A DNA stretch of 23,725 nt. Source: JBJENW01 sp051880395 (GTDB taxonomy: Bacteria; Bacillota; Clostridia; Lachnospirales; Lachnospiraceae). The position numbers and the translations under genes are program-made. Below, piece after piece: positions 1 to 7,628 of the stretch (positions within the stretch are counted from its first letter, which is position 1; every line of letters begins with the position of its first letter). The stretch is taken from assembly GCA_051880395.1 (NCBI GenBank), contig JBJENW010000047.1, positions 1 to 23,725 on the forward strand. Reading direction: 5' to 3'. The notes beneath the pieces were generated by a model. That model had not been told where the DNA came from. It saw nothing but the letters and a program-made list of their open reading frames with translations, and searched no databases.

Positions 1-51
1 CCCACGTATCCAGCTTGGAAGGCTGGTGTTCTACCATTGAACTACACCCGC
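1..51 (-). tRNA. tRNA-Gly (anticodon TCC), cut by window edge
   Basis: On the minus strand the sequence opens with the 5' acceptor strand GCGGGTG, then TA, the D arm GTTC..GAAC, and the anticodon arm CCAGC-CTTCCAA-GCTGG, giving anticodon TCC (Gly). The T arm and 3' acceptor lie beyond position 1. It sits 5 nt downstream of tRNA-Phe in the same direction, so both probably come from one precursor that continues to the left. Confidence 0.95.
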
Positions 52-56
52 ATGAA

Positions 57-129
<73 letters not shown>

Positions 130-159
130 AAACCTTACTGTTTGCTCACAGCAAGATAT

Positions 160-188
160 ATATTACATGATAAAAAAAGAATTGTCAA
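160..188 (-). promoter_or_regulatory. Promoter of the tRNA-Phe/tRNA-Gly cluster
   Basis: Minus strand: -35 TTGACA (188-183), 17-nt spacer, -10 TAATAT (165-160). The start would fall near 153, about 24 nt before the mature tRNA-Phe 5' end. The consensus -35 and ideal spacing suggest a strong housekeeping promoter, as expected for stable RNA. It lies just downstream of the lipoprotein gene ending at 234, in the same direction. Confidence 0.8.
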
Positions 189-233
189 CTGTTTTTTTAT
201 ATTTTTTTAAAAAAATATATAATTTTAACAATT

Positions 234-1946
234 TCACCACGCTGCCGGCACCAAAAGCAACATGCTATATGGTGGCAAAATGAGTTTTTCCCCCACTTGC
301 GCACTCTCTGTTCCGGTCAAAAGAATGCCGCCGGTTTCAAGGCGTGACGGATCATATCCATAGGTACGGAGACGGTCTGAATCGGTTTTTACGGTTTGAT
401 CTGACAAATTAAATACCAGAAGGATCCGCTGATTTTGATATTCTTTTTGTAAAAAACAAATTTGGTTATCCGAGACTTTTTCCAATAGTACGGTATCCCC
501 ATTTGCAATCTGCGGATAGGCCGCGCGTATTCGCAAAATCTGACGATAAAAGGTCTGTATAGATGTCGGATCTTCCAGCTGAGCGTCCACACTTCCGAAA
601 TTTTTCGGAATCTCTTTTATCTGATCATCGGGCGTACACATTCCCTCTGCCGTCCGGTCTGTTTCCCAATCCATCGGCGCATATAAATTGACCTGCTTTC
701 CGCCATCTTTCATACCAATCTCTTCCCCATATAGTACCATCGCACTTCCGCTCATCATCAAATACATGGCTCCCGCCATCTTGATTTTTTTCTCTGCATC
801 CGGTCCATAAAAATAGTCTGCACTTCGCTCTTTCATCGGATTGCTAAACAACATCATTTCTCCGTACACATCCGAGTCCTCCAACGATGCTGAAAGTTTT
901 CCATATCTCCGTGCACCGTTTCCTTTTTTTCGGTTCCAGACGCCGGCAATTTCCCCCATTCTACCGCTTAAATCCGTGTACAGGATACTGTCATACCCCA
1001 TTTTATAGTAAACCTGCTTATGTACGTTTTTCCCTATTTCCGCTATTAATACTGCCTGTTCTTCCTTTTCTTTTACCATTTTCGCAAACCAATTCATCTT
1101 TTTTTTACTGTAAATCGGATGGTTTGCACGATAGAACTCTTTTTCTGAAATCCAAAATCCGTCCACACCTTCATTCAGCCAGAATCCTACAATGTCTTCA
1201 TATTCTTTCTGAAGTGTGGCATCTTCCATATTTAATTCCGGGAGTTTACTGCCTTTTGCCGCGCGGTAATACCACTTTGTGCCCGTGATTCGATAATATC
1301 CGCTTTCTTCTGGTTCCTGTGTAAAAAAATAATAATTGAGGTATTGGCATTCTTTTCTATCAATTTTTTTATTCTTTTTTTCTTTTAGATACGCACACGC
1401 CTCCTGAAACCACGGATGCGTCAAAGCTGTACAGTTTAAAGGCAGATTCAGTACCAGCTTCATATCTCGTTTTCCACATGCTTGTGCAAGATTATCAAAT
1501 TCCCGCAAACTACCGTATTTTGCGTCTACTGCTTTAAAATCCGTCACACCGCCCTCACTCTGTGGCATGATTGGAAAAAGAGCCAGCCCTTCCACACCAA
1601 GGTCTGTATTTGTCTTTGCGTCCCCATCATTCAAATAAGAAAATTTTTTCTCGATCCCTAAAAAATCTCCGTTGCCATCACCATCCCCATCGAAAAAGCA
1701 ATCCGTTTTCAATGTGTAAAATACGCGATTTTTCTCCGTCGCCTCCTGCGGGATCAACTGACGATTAACCGTATCCATGACGTTTGCAGTCACTTTCTGC
1801 ACCTGATCCGGCTCCTTTTCTTTCGGCTCTGTTTCATCCGAAGTCATCTCCTGCCAGATCAGATTCGGTTTTTCTACTCCACAGCCGGTCAACAGCATTG
1901 TCGCTAAAAATAATAAAAACAGTGATCGTATTTTTCTTTTCTTCAA
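234..1946 (-). CDS. GH13 alpha-amylase-like lipoprotein with lost catalytic residues
   Basis: 570 aa. The N-terminus is a lipoprotein signal with lipobox LLTGC (Cys22), followed by a charged linker, so it should be anchored outside the cell membrane. From about residue 75 it follows the (beta/alpha)8 GH13 pattern of the oligo-1,6-glucosidase type: a Ca-site-like DGDGDGNGDFLGI, an HPWF motif, LPELNMEDATL and GVDGFW. The catalytic positions are degenerate. Region I is N167..N171-C172 instead of D..N-H. The nucleophile Asp in 'GFRID' is Ser267 (GFWIS), and the preceding Arg is Trp. Region IV 'NHD' is N369-P-M371. Only the acid/base-like Glu303 (IAEIG) remains. The fold call is firm; hydrolysis is unlikely, so it may bind glycans or act as a scaffold (inference). 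The start has an AGAGGT ribosome site. An AT-rich palindrome at 199-220 may end transcription. Confidence 0.85.
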   Translation of the reverse strand: MKKRKIRSLFLLFLATMLLTGCGVEKPNLIWQEMTSDETEPKEKEPDQVQKVTANVMDTVNRQLIPQEATEKNRVFYTLKTDCFFDGDGDGNGDFLGIEKKFSYLNDGDAKTNTDLGVEGLALFPIMPQSEGGVTDFKAVDAKYGSLREFDNLAQACGKRDMKLVLNLPLNCTALTHPWFQEACAYLKEKKNKKIDRKECQYLNYYFFTQEPEESGYYRITGTKWYYRAAKGSKLPELNMEDATLQKEYEDIVGFWLNEGVDGFWISEKEFYRANHPIYSKKKMNWFAKMVKEKEEQAVLIAEIGKNVHKQVYYKMGYDSILYTDLSGRMGEIAGVWNRKKGNGARRYGKLSASLEDSDVYGEMMLFSNPMKERSADYFYGPDAEKKIKMAGAMYLMMSGSAMVLYGEEIGMKDGGKQVNLYAPMDWETDRTAEGMCTPDDQIKEIPKNFGSVDAQLEDPTSIQTFYRQILRIRAAYPQIANGDTVLLEKVSDNQICFLQKEYQNQRILLVFNLSDQTVKTDSDRLRTYGYDPSRLETGGILLTGTESAQVGEKLILPPYSMLLLVPAAW

Positions 1947-2071
1947 CTTGATACCTCTTTTCGGGTCTTTCTTCTTTCAGTATACTATATATTTTCAACA
2001 ATTCCTATCATTTCTTTTCAAACATCCGCTTTCCACCATTTGTTTCATTCCTGTTTACATTATATTTACGT

Positions 2072-2640
2072 TTTATATGGTTGTAAGTCTTTGCATATTC
2101 TATTTTATTGACCAGCCACTACGTTTTCGCTGCCACCACTTTTAGGGTACTTTGACGAAAAATATCTCAACCGAGGGGGGATTTCCTACGCGGACGTTTC
2201 CGGTATCCGGCAGGAGGCAAGGTGCGGGGTGGATGAAACAAAAGTGGCTAGACAGAAATGAAGTCGAGTTTTGGATGGGCGGATCTGTGATGCTTTATTT
2301 TTGCTGTTTTTCGAAGGTCGGACAGTCTGCACGGATGTGTACGCCAGAGCAAGACTCAAAAGCGGATTCTTTCTCTGGCGTACACATCCGCACAGCCGGT
2401 CCGCCGAACGAAAGACAGCAAAGGCATCACAAATCCGCCCATCCAAACTCACTATCATTTCTGTCAAAGCCACTTTTGTTTCATCCACCCCGCACCTTGC
2501 CTCCTGCCGGATACCGGAAACTGTGTATTGGAACCGAGTGGTTGAGATATTTTTCGTTTATGACAGAAAGTTGTGGTTCAGATTTTATGTGACTGGAAAA
2601 ATTGAAAATTTCGTCAAAGTATTTACCACGAAATAGGAAA
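2072..2640 (+). repeat. Giant imperfect hairpin element, copy 1
   Basis: This 738-bp gap holds a long inverted repeat and no credible gene. Arm segments 2196-2249 and 2468-2521 are perfect reverse complements over 54 bp. The apical stem 2332-2349/2373-2390 is perfect over 18 bp around a 23-nt loop (2350-2372). Between them lie upper stems interrupted by unpaired motifs, such as GTGGCTAGACAGAAATGAAG opposite TATCATTTCTGTCAAAGCCA. Outer pairing includes ATATCTCAACC with GGTTGAGATAT. It is homologous to 6462-6988 and 23567-23725. The left end is shared with copy 3 from a TTATATGG block. It separates two outward-facing genes. The element could be a non-autonomous mobile repeat or a large structured RNA; the sequence alone does not settle which. 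Confidence 0.85.
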
Positions 2641-2684
2641 TTATTAAAAAATATGATATGATAAAAGAAAAAGGAGGTGCGTAC

Positions 2685-4016
2685 ATGTCCCGCATTATTT
2701 TTCATATTGATGTCAATTCTGCTTTTCTCAGCTGGAGTGCAGTGGAAAAATTAAAAAATGGAAGTACCATCGATCTGCGGACGATTCCTGCAATTGTGGG
2801 AGGAGACAGTGAAACGCGACATGGCATCGTTCTGGCGAAATCGATTCCTGCCAAACAATTTGCGATCCATACGGGAGAACCGGTCGCACAGGCTTTAAAA
2901 AAGTGTCCGACACTCATCATCGAGCCACCGAATCACGCTCTTTACAAACAATGCAGTCAAAAGTTAATGGAATATCTACGAACCTTCACCCCTGATATCG
3001 AGCAGGTATCCGTTGATGAATGTTATCTCGATTTTACACCGATCGCCCACCAGTTTGCCTCGCCATATGCATTTGCCGAACTCCTACATACTTCTATACC
3101 CGAAAAATTCGGTTTTACTGTCAACATCGGCATTGCACCCAATAAACTACTCGCAAAAATGGCAAGTGATTTTCAAAAACCGGACCGCATTCATACACTG
3201 TTCCATGAGGAAATCCCCAAAAAAATGTGGTCACTGCCTGTTGAAGAATTGTTTATGACCGGAAAAAGCAGTGTTGCACGTTTAAAAGAACTTGGCATCT
3301 TCACAATTGGTGACCTGGCACATACCGACTGTTCCTTTCTCGTACAGCAATTCAAAAGTCACGGGAAACGTATGTGGGAATACGCAAACGGAATCGATGA
3401 CACACCTGTCATCAGTGAAAAACCGGACGCCAAATGCATCGGAAATTCCGTTACATTAAAACAGGACCTCACAAAATCCGAGGATGCAAAAATCACACTT
3501 TTAAGTCTCGCTGAATCCGTTTGTGGGCGACTTCGTAAAGCAAAAAAACTGGCGCAGAGCATCACGGTAGAAATCCGATACAACGATTTTACCAATGTCT
3601 CCCACCAGTGCCAATTATACACGCCTTCAAACAATACCGATGTTCTCTATCAGACTGCCTGTCAGTTATTTGAACAGCGCTGGAACGGTACCCCCATTCG
3701 CTTGCTCGGTATACGCAGCGGCAAACTACTAGATGACAGTGCCCCTATCCAGCTTTCTCTGTTTGACGAAGACTACGTTTCCAGACTAAAGACATGCGAA
3801 ACGGATTCGCCTTCTTCTACACCACAAATACAAAATTGTCCGAAAAAAGAGGCCCAAAAAAAGCAGCCTTCCCGTGGCCCTTCGCACGAAAAGCTGCAAC
3901 GCGTAGATGCGGCTTTAGATTCTATCCGGAAAAAATATGGTGATTCTGCCGTAATTCGCGGCAGTCTTTTATCAGCAGATTCCGATATGAAGTACACCGG
4001 GCGGGGAAAAAAATAA
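2685..4016 (+). CDS. dinB: DNA polymerase IV (Y-family translesion polymerase)
   Basis: 443 aa. Error-tolerant polymerase that copies past DNA lesions. Metal-binding residues are visible as Asp9 (FHIDVNSAF) and Asp111-Glu112 (VSVDECYLDF). Phe14 sits at the usual steric-gate position. IGIAPNKLLAKMASDFQKP is the typical palm motif, followed by a helix-hairpin region (VARLKELGIFTIGDL) and the little-finger domain. QLSLF, about 90 residues from the C-terminus, matches the beta-clamp binding motif; the remaining tail is rich in Lys and Ser and probably disordered. ATG 2685 was chosen over the upstream in-frame start because AAGGAGGT lies 6 nt before it. No LexA-type operator was recognised. The stop codon lies in the loop of a GC hairpin shared with the convergent gene. 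Confidence 0.95.
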   Translation: MSRIIFHIDVNSAFLSWSAVEKLKNGSTIDLRTIPAIVGGDSETRHGIVLAKSIPAKQFAIHTGEPVAQALKKCPTLIIEPPNHALYKQCSQKLMEYLRTFTPDIEQVSVDECYLDFTPIAHQFASPYAFAELLHTSIPEKFGFTVNIGIAPNKLLAKMASDFQKPDRIHTLFHEEIPKKMWSLPVEELFMTGKSSVARLKELGIFTIGDLAHTDCSFLVQQFKSHGKRMWEYANGIDDTPVISEKPDAKCIGNSVTLKQDLTKSEDAKITLLSLAESVCGRLRKAKKLAQSITVEIRYNDFTNVSHQCQLYTPSNNTDVLYQTACQLFEQRWNGTPIRLLGIRSGKLLDDSAPIQLSLFDEDYVSRLKTCETDSPSSTPQIQNCPKKEAQKKQPSRGPSHEKLQRVDAALDSIRKKYGDSAVIRGSLLSADSDMKYTGRGKK

Positions 4017-4035
4017 CCTTCCCCGCAAATCCGGT
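3996..4035. terminator. GC-rich hairpin between convergent genes
   Basis: GCGGGGAA (4001-4008) pairs with TTCCCCGC (4019-4026), with an outer CCGG/CCGG pair. The dinB stop codon is inside the loop. There is no T-run on the plus side and only short T-rich sequence on the minus side, so this is a weak or atypical terminator that may act in both directions. Confidence 0.4.
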
Positions 4036-4038
4036 TTC

Positions 4039-4275
4039 CTATGATACACAGTACATGCCAATGTCTTCTTTTACCTCTTCTACCATCTCGTCTTCTGCAT
4101 AAATATGCAGTGTCACTGGCTCTTTTAAAGACAGACTGTAACGTGCGGCCATGGATCTGGCATCCATGTACTCCTGGCCAACCTGCAAGTCAAACTCGCA
4201 GTCATACTTTGCGATGCGACGTGAAAAATCACGAGCTGCATCATCGGAATCAACCAAAATTTTCACACTACTCAT
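4039..4275 (-). CDS. HPr-like small protein lacking the phosphorylation histidine
   Basis: 78 aa. The second half resembles the phosphocarrier HPr fold: DLQVGQEYMDARSMAARYSL aligns with the HPr segment around 'VNLKSIMGVMSL', followed by a beta strand VTLHIYAED and a C-terminal helix. The HPr active-site motif G-x-H-A-R-P is absent; the corresponding N-terminal part reads SDDAARDFSRRIAKYDCEF. It is therefore unlikely to carry phosphate in the sugar phosphotransferase system. HPr-like proteins without the His are common in Clostridia and their role is unknown to me. It has an AGAGGA ribosome site. It is convergent with dinB and probably monocistronic. Confidence 0.65.
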   Translation of the reverse strand: MSSVKILVDSDDAARDFSRRIAKYDCEFDLQVGQEYMDARSMAARYSLSLKEPVTLHIYAEDEMVEEVKEDIGMYCVS

Positions 4276-4332
4276 ATTTTTTCCTCTTTTTGTAACAGTT
4301 TACGCATTCGAAACCATTACTTCACATGAACT

Positions 4333-4374
4333 GTATGTTACTATCCTTTTTGTAGCACTTTTATTGTAACATAC
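4333..4374 (-). promoter_or_regulatory. Inverted repeat in the HPr-like gene's upstream region
   Basis: GTATGTTAC (4333-4341) and GTAACATAC (4366-4374) are perfect 9-bp inverted arms separated by 24 nt. They lie 58-99 nt upstream of the HPr-like start. A TACAAT -10-like box on the minus strand overlaps the distal arm, so the repeat could be an operator. No -35 was convincing. The rest of 4276-4553 is T/A-rich and I see no gene in it. Confidence 0.3.
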
Positions 4375-4553
4375 CTGTTAAACCTTTGCATATTGCCTTT
4401 TTTTACTAGTTCTTTTCGAAACTCTTTTTTTAAAACCTTTTTTTCCTTTTTCTTGTTACATATGTTCAAACACGCTGTATAATTTCTGTTTTTTTTGGTT
4501 GATTTTCTTTTTTTGTTTTCTTTCAGTAAAAAATATTCCATTTTTTACACAAA

Positions 4554-5681
4554 TTATTTTGATTCTTCTTCCACTTCTTTTCTACGCGAAGTATCCAATG
4601 GCAGACGCACCATAAACTTCGTTTTATGCGAAAAACTGCTCACAGTAATCGTTCCCCCGTGCTGTTCCACTATTTCTTTTGCGATCGCAAGCCCCAATCC
4701 TGCTCCCCCGGTCCGGCTGGATCGTGAAATATCTACCCGGTAAAATTTATCAAAAATACTGTTGATCGTATCGGCTGGAATCTCCGGACCACTGTTTTCA
4801 AAAGAAATCTCTGCCATTCCATCCTTTTTTTGTGCCTGAATCGAAATTACAGAATTTTCATCACTATACGAAATGGCATTTTTCAAAATATTATTAAACA
4901 CCCGCGCCGTCTTATCCGGATCCACATAGATGTATAATTCCGGCTGTGCAGAAATTTCTGCGCGCCGATTTCCCGGTGTCAGCATCGGATAAAATTCATC
5001 CGCCATCTGCGCCAGCATATAAGAGACATCTATACTCTGTTTTTCGAACGGAATATCTCCCAGATTAAACCGTGTGATGTCAAAAAATTCATTCATCAAC
5101 GTTTCCATCCGATTTGCTTTTTCCAATGTCAAATGCGTGTATTTTTTTCTCAATTCTTCCGGCAGATCTTCATTTTCATCCAACAGGCAAAGATATCCGA
5201 TCACCGATGCCAGTGGGGTCTTGATATCATGCGCCAGATATGCCAGCATATCTGCACGACGCTGGGCGTCCCGCTGCACTAAGTCTTCCTGACGGATTCG
5301 CTCTTCCTTTAAATGATTTAAATCATCCTCCAGCTCCTGAAATTCTCCATGAAAATTTAATTTTTCCTGATCCTTCTGAAATACAACACCGATATTACTA
5401 AACACATTCGACACCGTTTTTAACGCATAGCGCTCCACAACAAGAAAATTCCAAATCACAATACAAGCGCCGATTCCTATAACGATCGCATACTTACTGT
5501 CCCGTACGTTTCTTGCAAACGAATACCCAAACCTTTTCTCCAGCATATCGATCAAAATCCCATCGCTGAGCCAGTCCACTGCTATTGAAAGAATCAAGAG
5601 TGTTACAATGGATATGATTGCTGTTTTCATATGTTTCTTCCAAATTTCCTTTTGAAAATCTTCGACGTAATTTTTATCCAA
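4554..5681 (-). CDS. VanS-like sensor histidine kinase
   Basis: 375 aa. Two membrane segments (about residues 18-36 and 67-87) flank a short external loop of about 30 residues, followed by a HAMP-like/coiled region. The H-box is AYLAHDIKTPLASVIGYLCL, with the phospho-accepting His. The N-box is FNNILKNAISYSDENSVI, and the ATP lid is SSRTGGAGLGLAIAKEIVEQ. The H-box and following helix closely resemble VanS. The gene starts at TTG (5681-5679), overlapping the regulator's 3' end by 8 bp and preceded by GGGGTGGGG, so translation is coupled. The tiny sensor loop suggests signal detection in or near the membrane (inference). No vanHAX, vanY or vanZ homologue lies nearby. Confidence 0.88.
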   Translation of the reverse strand: MDKNYVEDFQKEIWKKHMKTAIISIVTLLILSIAVDWLSDGILIDMLEKRFGYSFARNVRDSKYAIVIGIGACIVIWNFLVVERYALKTVSNVFSNIGVVFQKDQEKLNFHGEFQELEDDLNHLKEERIRQEDLVQRDAQRRADMLAYLAHDIKTPLASVIGYLCLLDENEDLPEELRKKYTHLTLEKANRMETLMNEFFDITRFNLGDIPFEKQSIDVSYMLAQMADEFYPMLTPGNRRAEISAQPELYIYVDPDKTARVFNNILKNAISYSDENSVISIQAQKKDGMAEISFENSGPEIPADTINSIFDKFYRVDISRSSRTGGAGLGLAIAKEIVEQHGGTITVSSFSHKTKFMVRLPLDTSRRKEVEEESK

Positions 5682-6381
5682 TTTTATACCCCACCCCCCA
5701 AACAGTCTTTATATACTGCGGATTTTCTGCAGAATCTCCCATTTTTTCTCTCAGATGCCGTATATGCACCATAATCGTACTACTGCTGTTTGCATAATAC
5801 TTTTCTCCCCAAATCTGGCTGTACATTTCTTCCGCCGTCACAACATTGCCACGATTTTTGCAGAGTGTCCATAAGATTTTAAACTCCGTTGGTGTCAAAG
5901 AAAGTGTCTGTCCGTTTAAGGTACAACTGTGATTTCTATGATCGATCACCAGTCCGGAAATAGTAATTTCCTCTTTCTCTTGTTCCTCTTTTTCCTCTTT
6001 TCCACTATTATAACGCGTGTACCGCCGAAGCTGCGCTTTTACTCTTGCCACAAGTTCCAACGGTCGAAACGGCTTTGTAATATAATCATCTGCACCGATC
6101 GTTAGTCCTGTGATCTTATCCACTTCTTCCCCCTTTGCCGTCACCATCAATACTGGCATATTTGACACTTCTCGAATTTTTTTGCAAATCTGAAGTCCAT
6201 CCACATCCGGCAGCATCAGATCGAGAATCGCCAGATCGATCTGTTCCTTTTCCAGACATTCCAATGCCTCTGTTCCATTATTATATTTCCAAACAATATA
6301 TCCTTCTGCAGACAAATAAAATTCTATCAGATCTGCGATCGCAACTTCATCATCCACTACTAAAATATTTACATTTTTCAT
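5674..6381 (-). CDS. VanR-like OmpR-family response regulator
   Basis: 235 aa. Receiver domain with acidic pocket DDE (10-12), phospho-acceptor Asp54 (LAILDLMLPD), and switch Lys in DDYITKPF. The stretch EVDKITGLTIGADDYITKPF is nearly the VanR wording. After a Glu/Lys-rich linker comes a winged-helix DNA-binding domain (SLTPTEFKILWTLCKNRGNV; IMVHIRHLREKM; VWGVGYKIG). It is first in a two-gene operon with the kinase. The ribosome site AAGGAGG sits 12 nt before ATG, longer than usual, and no better in-frame start exists. The name reflects sequence resemblance; targets are unknown and need not involve glycopeptides. Confidence 0.92.
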   Translation of the reverse strand: MKNVNILVVDDEVAIADLIEFYLSAEGYIVWKYNNGTEALECLEKEQIDLAILDLMLPDVDGLQICKKIREVSNMPVLMVTAKGEEVDKITGLTIGADDYITKPFRPLELVARVKAQLRRYTRYNSGKEEKEEQEKEEITISGLVIDHRNHSCTLNGQTLSLTPTEFKILWTLCKNRGNVVTAEEMYSQIWGEKYYANSSSTIMVHIRHLREKMGDSAENPQYIKTVWGVGYKIG

Positions 6382-6408
6382 GAAACTACATAGCCTCCTT
6401 TTCCTTCC

Positions 6409-6436
6409 ATTATACCGAAACTATTTTTTCACACAA
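6409..6436 (-). promoter_or_regulatory. Promoter of the VanR/VanS-like operon
   Basis: Minus strand: -35 TTGTGT (6436-6431), 16-nt spacer, -10 TATAAT (6414-6409). The transcript would start near 6402 with a short leader before ATG 6381. The giant hairpin begins about 25 nt upstream of the -35. Confidence 0.6.
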
Positions 6437-6461
6437 TAGAATTCGTCATTTTTTCATAAAT

Positions 6462-6988
6462 TTTGAATTTGTCGAGCAAACCACTACGTTATTGGCCCCG
6501 CCACTTTTTGGGGAGTTTGACGAAAAATATCTCAACCGTGGGGGAGTTCCTATGCGGACGTTTCCGGTATTTGGCGGGGGTACACAAGGGGAGGGACTGC
6601 TGGCAGGAAAGTGGCTAGACAGAAATGAAGTCGAGTTCGGGCGGGGAAACTTGCGATGCTTGATTTTTCCTGTCTTCCGAATGTCGGACAGTCTGCACGA
6701 ATGTGTGCGCCAGAGCAAGATTCAAAAACGGATTCTTTCTCTGGCGCACACATTCGCACAGCCTCTCCGCCTTACGGCAAGACAGGAAAGGCATCGCAAG
6801 TTTCCCCACCCGAACTCACTATCATTTCTGTCAAAGCCACTTCCCTGCCAGCAGCCCCTCCCCTTGTGTACCACCGCCAAATACCGGAAACTGTTTATTG
6901 GAACCGATTGGTTGAGATATTCTTCGTCAAACTCCCCAAAAAGTGGTTGGCCAGTAATGTAGTGGTTTGCTCAATAAGTCAGAATTTG
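6462..6988 (+). repeat. Giant imperfect hairpin element, copy 2
   Basis: Nearly the whole interval folds on itself. Arms 6560-6616 and 6835-6891 pair at 54 of 57 positions, and the apical stem 6698-6715/6739-6756 is perfect over 18 bp around a 23-nt loop. The outermost arms also pair: GAGCAAACCACTAC from 6474, and its complement ending at 6971. Compared with copy 1, unpaired motifs are conserved (GCGGAC before GTTTCC; CTAGACAGAAATGAAGTCGAG; GTCGGACAGTCTGCAC). The stem sequences differ but still pair. The element lies exactly between two divergent promoters (6409-6436 and 7002-7030). Reading frames inside it are by-products of the repeat. Confidence 0.87.
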
Positions 6989-7001
6989 AATTGTAAATAA
7001 A

Positions 7002-7030
7002 TTGCAATTTTTCAATACGTTTGGTATAGT
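7002..7030 (+). promoter_or_regulatory. Promoter of the small membrane protein gene
   Basis: -35 TTGCAA (7002-7007), 17-nt spacer, -10 TATAGT (7025-7030). The predicted start is near 7037, leaving a leader of about 20 nt that contains only the ribosome site. It begins just outside the right end of giant hairpin copy 2. Confidence 0.7.
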
Positions 7031-7055
7031 ATGGGGTGGAAAGAGGTGAGATAAT

Positions 7056-7598
7056 TTGTTTGATATGGAAGTTTGGACGCTGGTAAGGAGTAAACCGACT
7101 ATGACCATGTTACTGGTGCGCTATCTGATGATCGTATTGGTCGTGTTCAGCGGTTGCTTTATCCTGGTAAGTCCCGTAATATTTTTTCCACTGACACTGC
7201 TTTTGGGATTTCTTTTATATTTATTAATGGGGTCACAAAAAATCGAATATGAATACTCCTATTATGCAGGAGATTTTCGTGTGGCAAAAATCAAAAATAT
7301 GAGCAAGCGAAAAGATCTTTTAGAAATTTCAATGGACGATATTCTTCTGGTTGCACCGCAAGGTCATGAAAAGTTGAAAGCCTACGAAAACCCAAATCAG
7401 AGTTATGAGATCTGCGATTATTCTTCCCGCGAAAAAAGCCATTCGTATTATGTGATGGTCTGCAAAAGTGACAAAAAAATGCGGAAACTTTATTTTGAAC
7501 CGGACATAAAACTGTTACAGGCAATGCAGGAAAAGAACCGACAGAAAATCATTCTCTCGGATAAAATGATCGAAGAATTGAAAGAAGAACCAGCATAA
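7056..7598 (+). CDS. Small membrane protein of unknown function
   Basis: 180 aa; I do not recognise a named family. Residues about 19-60 form two closely spaced hydrophobic segments (LLVRYLMIVLVVFSGCFIL and VIFFPLTLLLGFLLYLLMG). A cytosolic-looking mixed alpha/beta domain of about 120 residues follows, rich in Lys and Glu, with FRVAKIKNMSKRKDLLEISM and a late YYVMVCKSDKKMRKLYFEP segment. The layout suggests a membrane-anchored soluble domain. The likely start is TTG 7056, 7 nt after AAGAGGTGAG; ATG 7065 is the alternative but is too far from that site. Single-gene unit with its own promoter and terminator. Confidence 0.75.
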   Translation: MFDMEVWTLVRSKPTMTMLLVRYLMIVLVVFSGCFILVSPVIFFPLTLLLGFLLYLLMGSQKIEYEYSYYAGDFRVAKIKNMSKRKDLLEISMDDILLVAPQGHEKLKAYENPNQSYEICDYSSREKSHSYYVMVCKSDKKMRKLYFEPDIKLLQAMQEKNRQKIILSDKMIEELKEEPA

Positions 7599-7602
7599 AA
7601 AA

Positions 7603-7628
7603 ACAGGGCAGACCGCCCTGTCTTTTTT
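7603..7628. terminator. Shared bidirectional terminator
   Basis: ACAGGGC (7603-7609) pairs with GCCCTGT (7615-7621) around a 5-nt loop, followed by a T-run (7623-7628). On the minus strand an A-run before it gives T residues after the hairpin, so it can also stop the convergent glycosyltransferase transcript. Confidence 0.88.

Noticed and set aside
2152..2592. Reading frames of 60-150 codons on both strands inside giant hairpin copy 1
   Set aside because: Both arms encode mirrored frames because the DNA is palindromic. Conservation with copy 2 follows nucleotide blocks and loops, with frame changes in the variable stem. None has a supporting ribosome site.
6461..6993. Target-site duplication around giant hairpin copy 2 (GAATTT on both sides)
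   Set aside because: The six bases are AT-rich and fall within the pairing outer arms, so they cannot be distinguished from the inverted repeat itself.
6446..7000. Several overlapping frames on both strands in giant hairpin copy 2, sharing short peptides (KWLDRNEVEF, HPNSLSFLSKPL) with copy 1
   Set aside because: The shared peptides coincide with the conserved unpaired nucleotide motifs, and the surrounding protein sequence is unrelated. Such frames are likely to be annotated as spurious hypothetical proteins.
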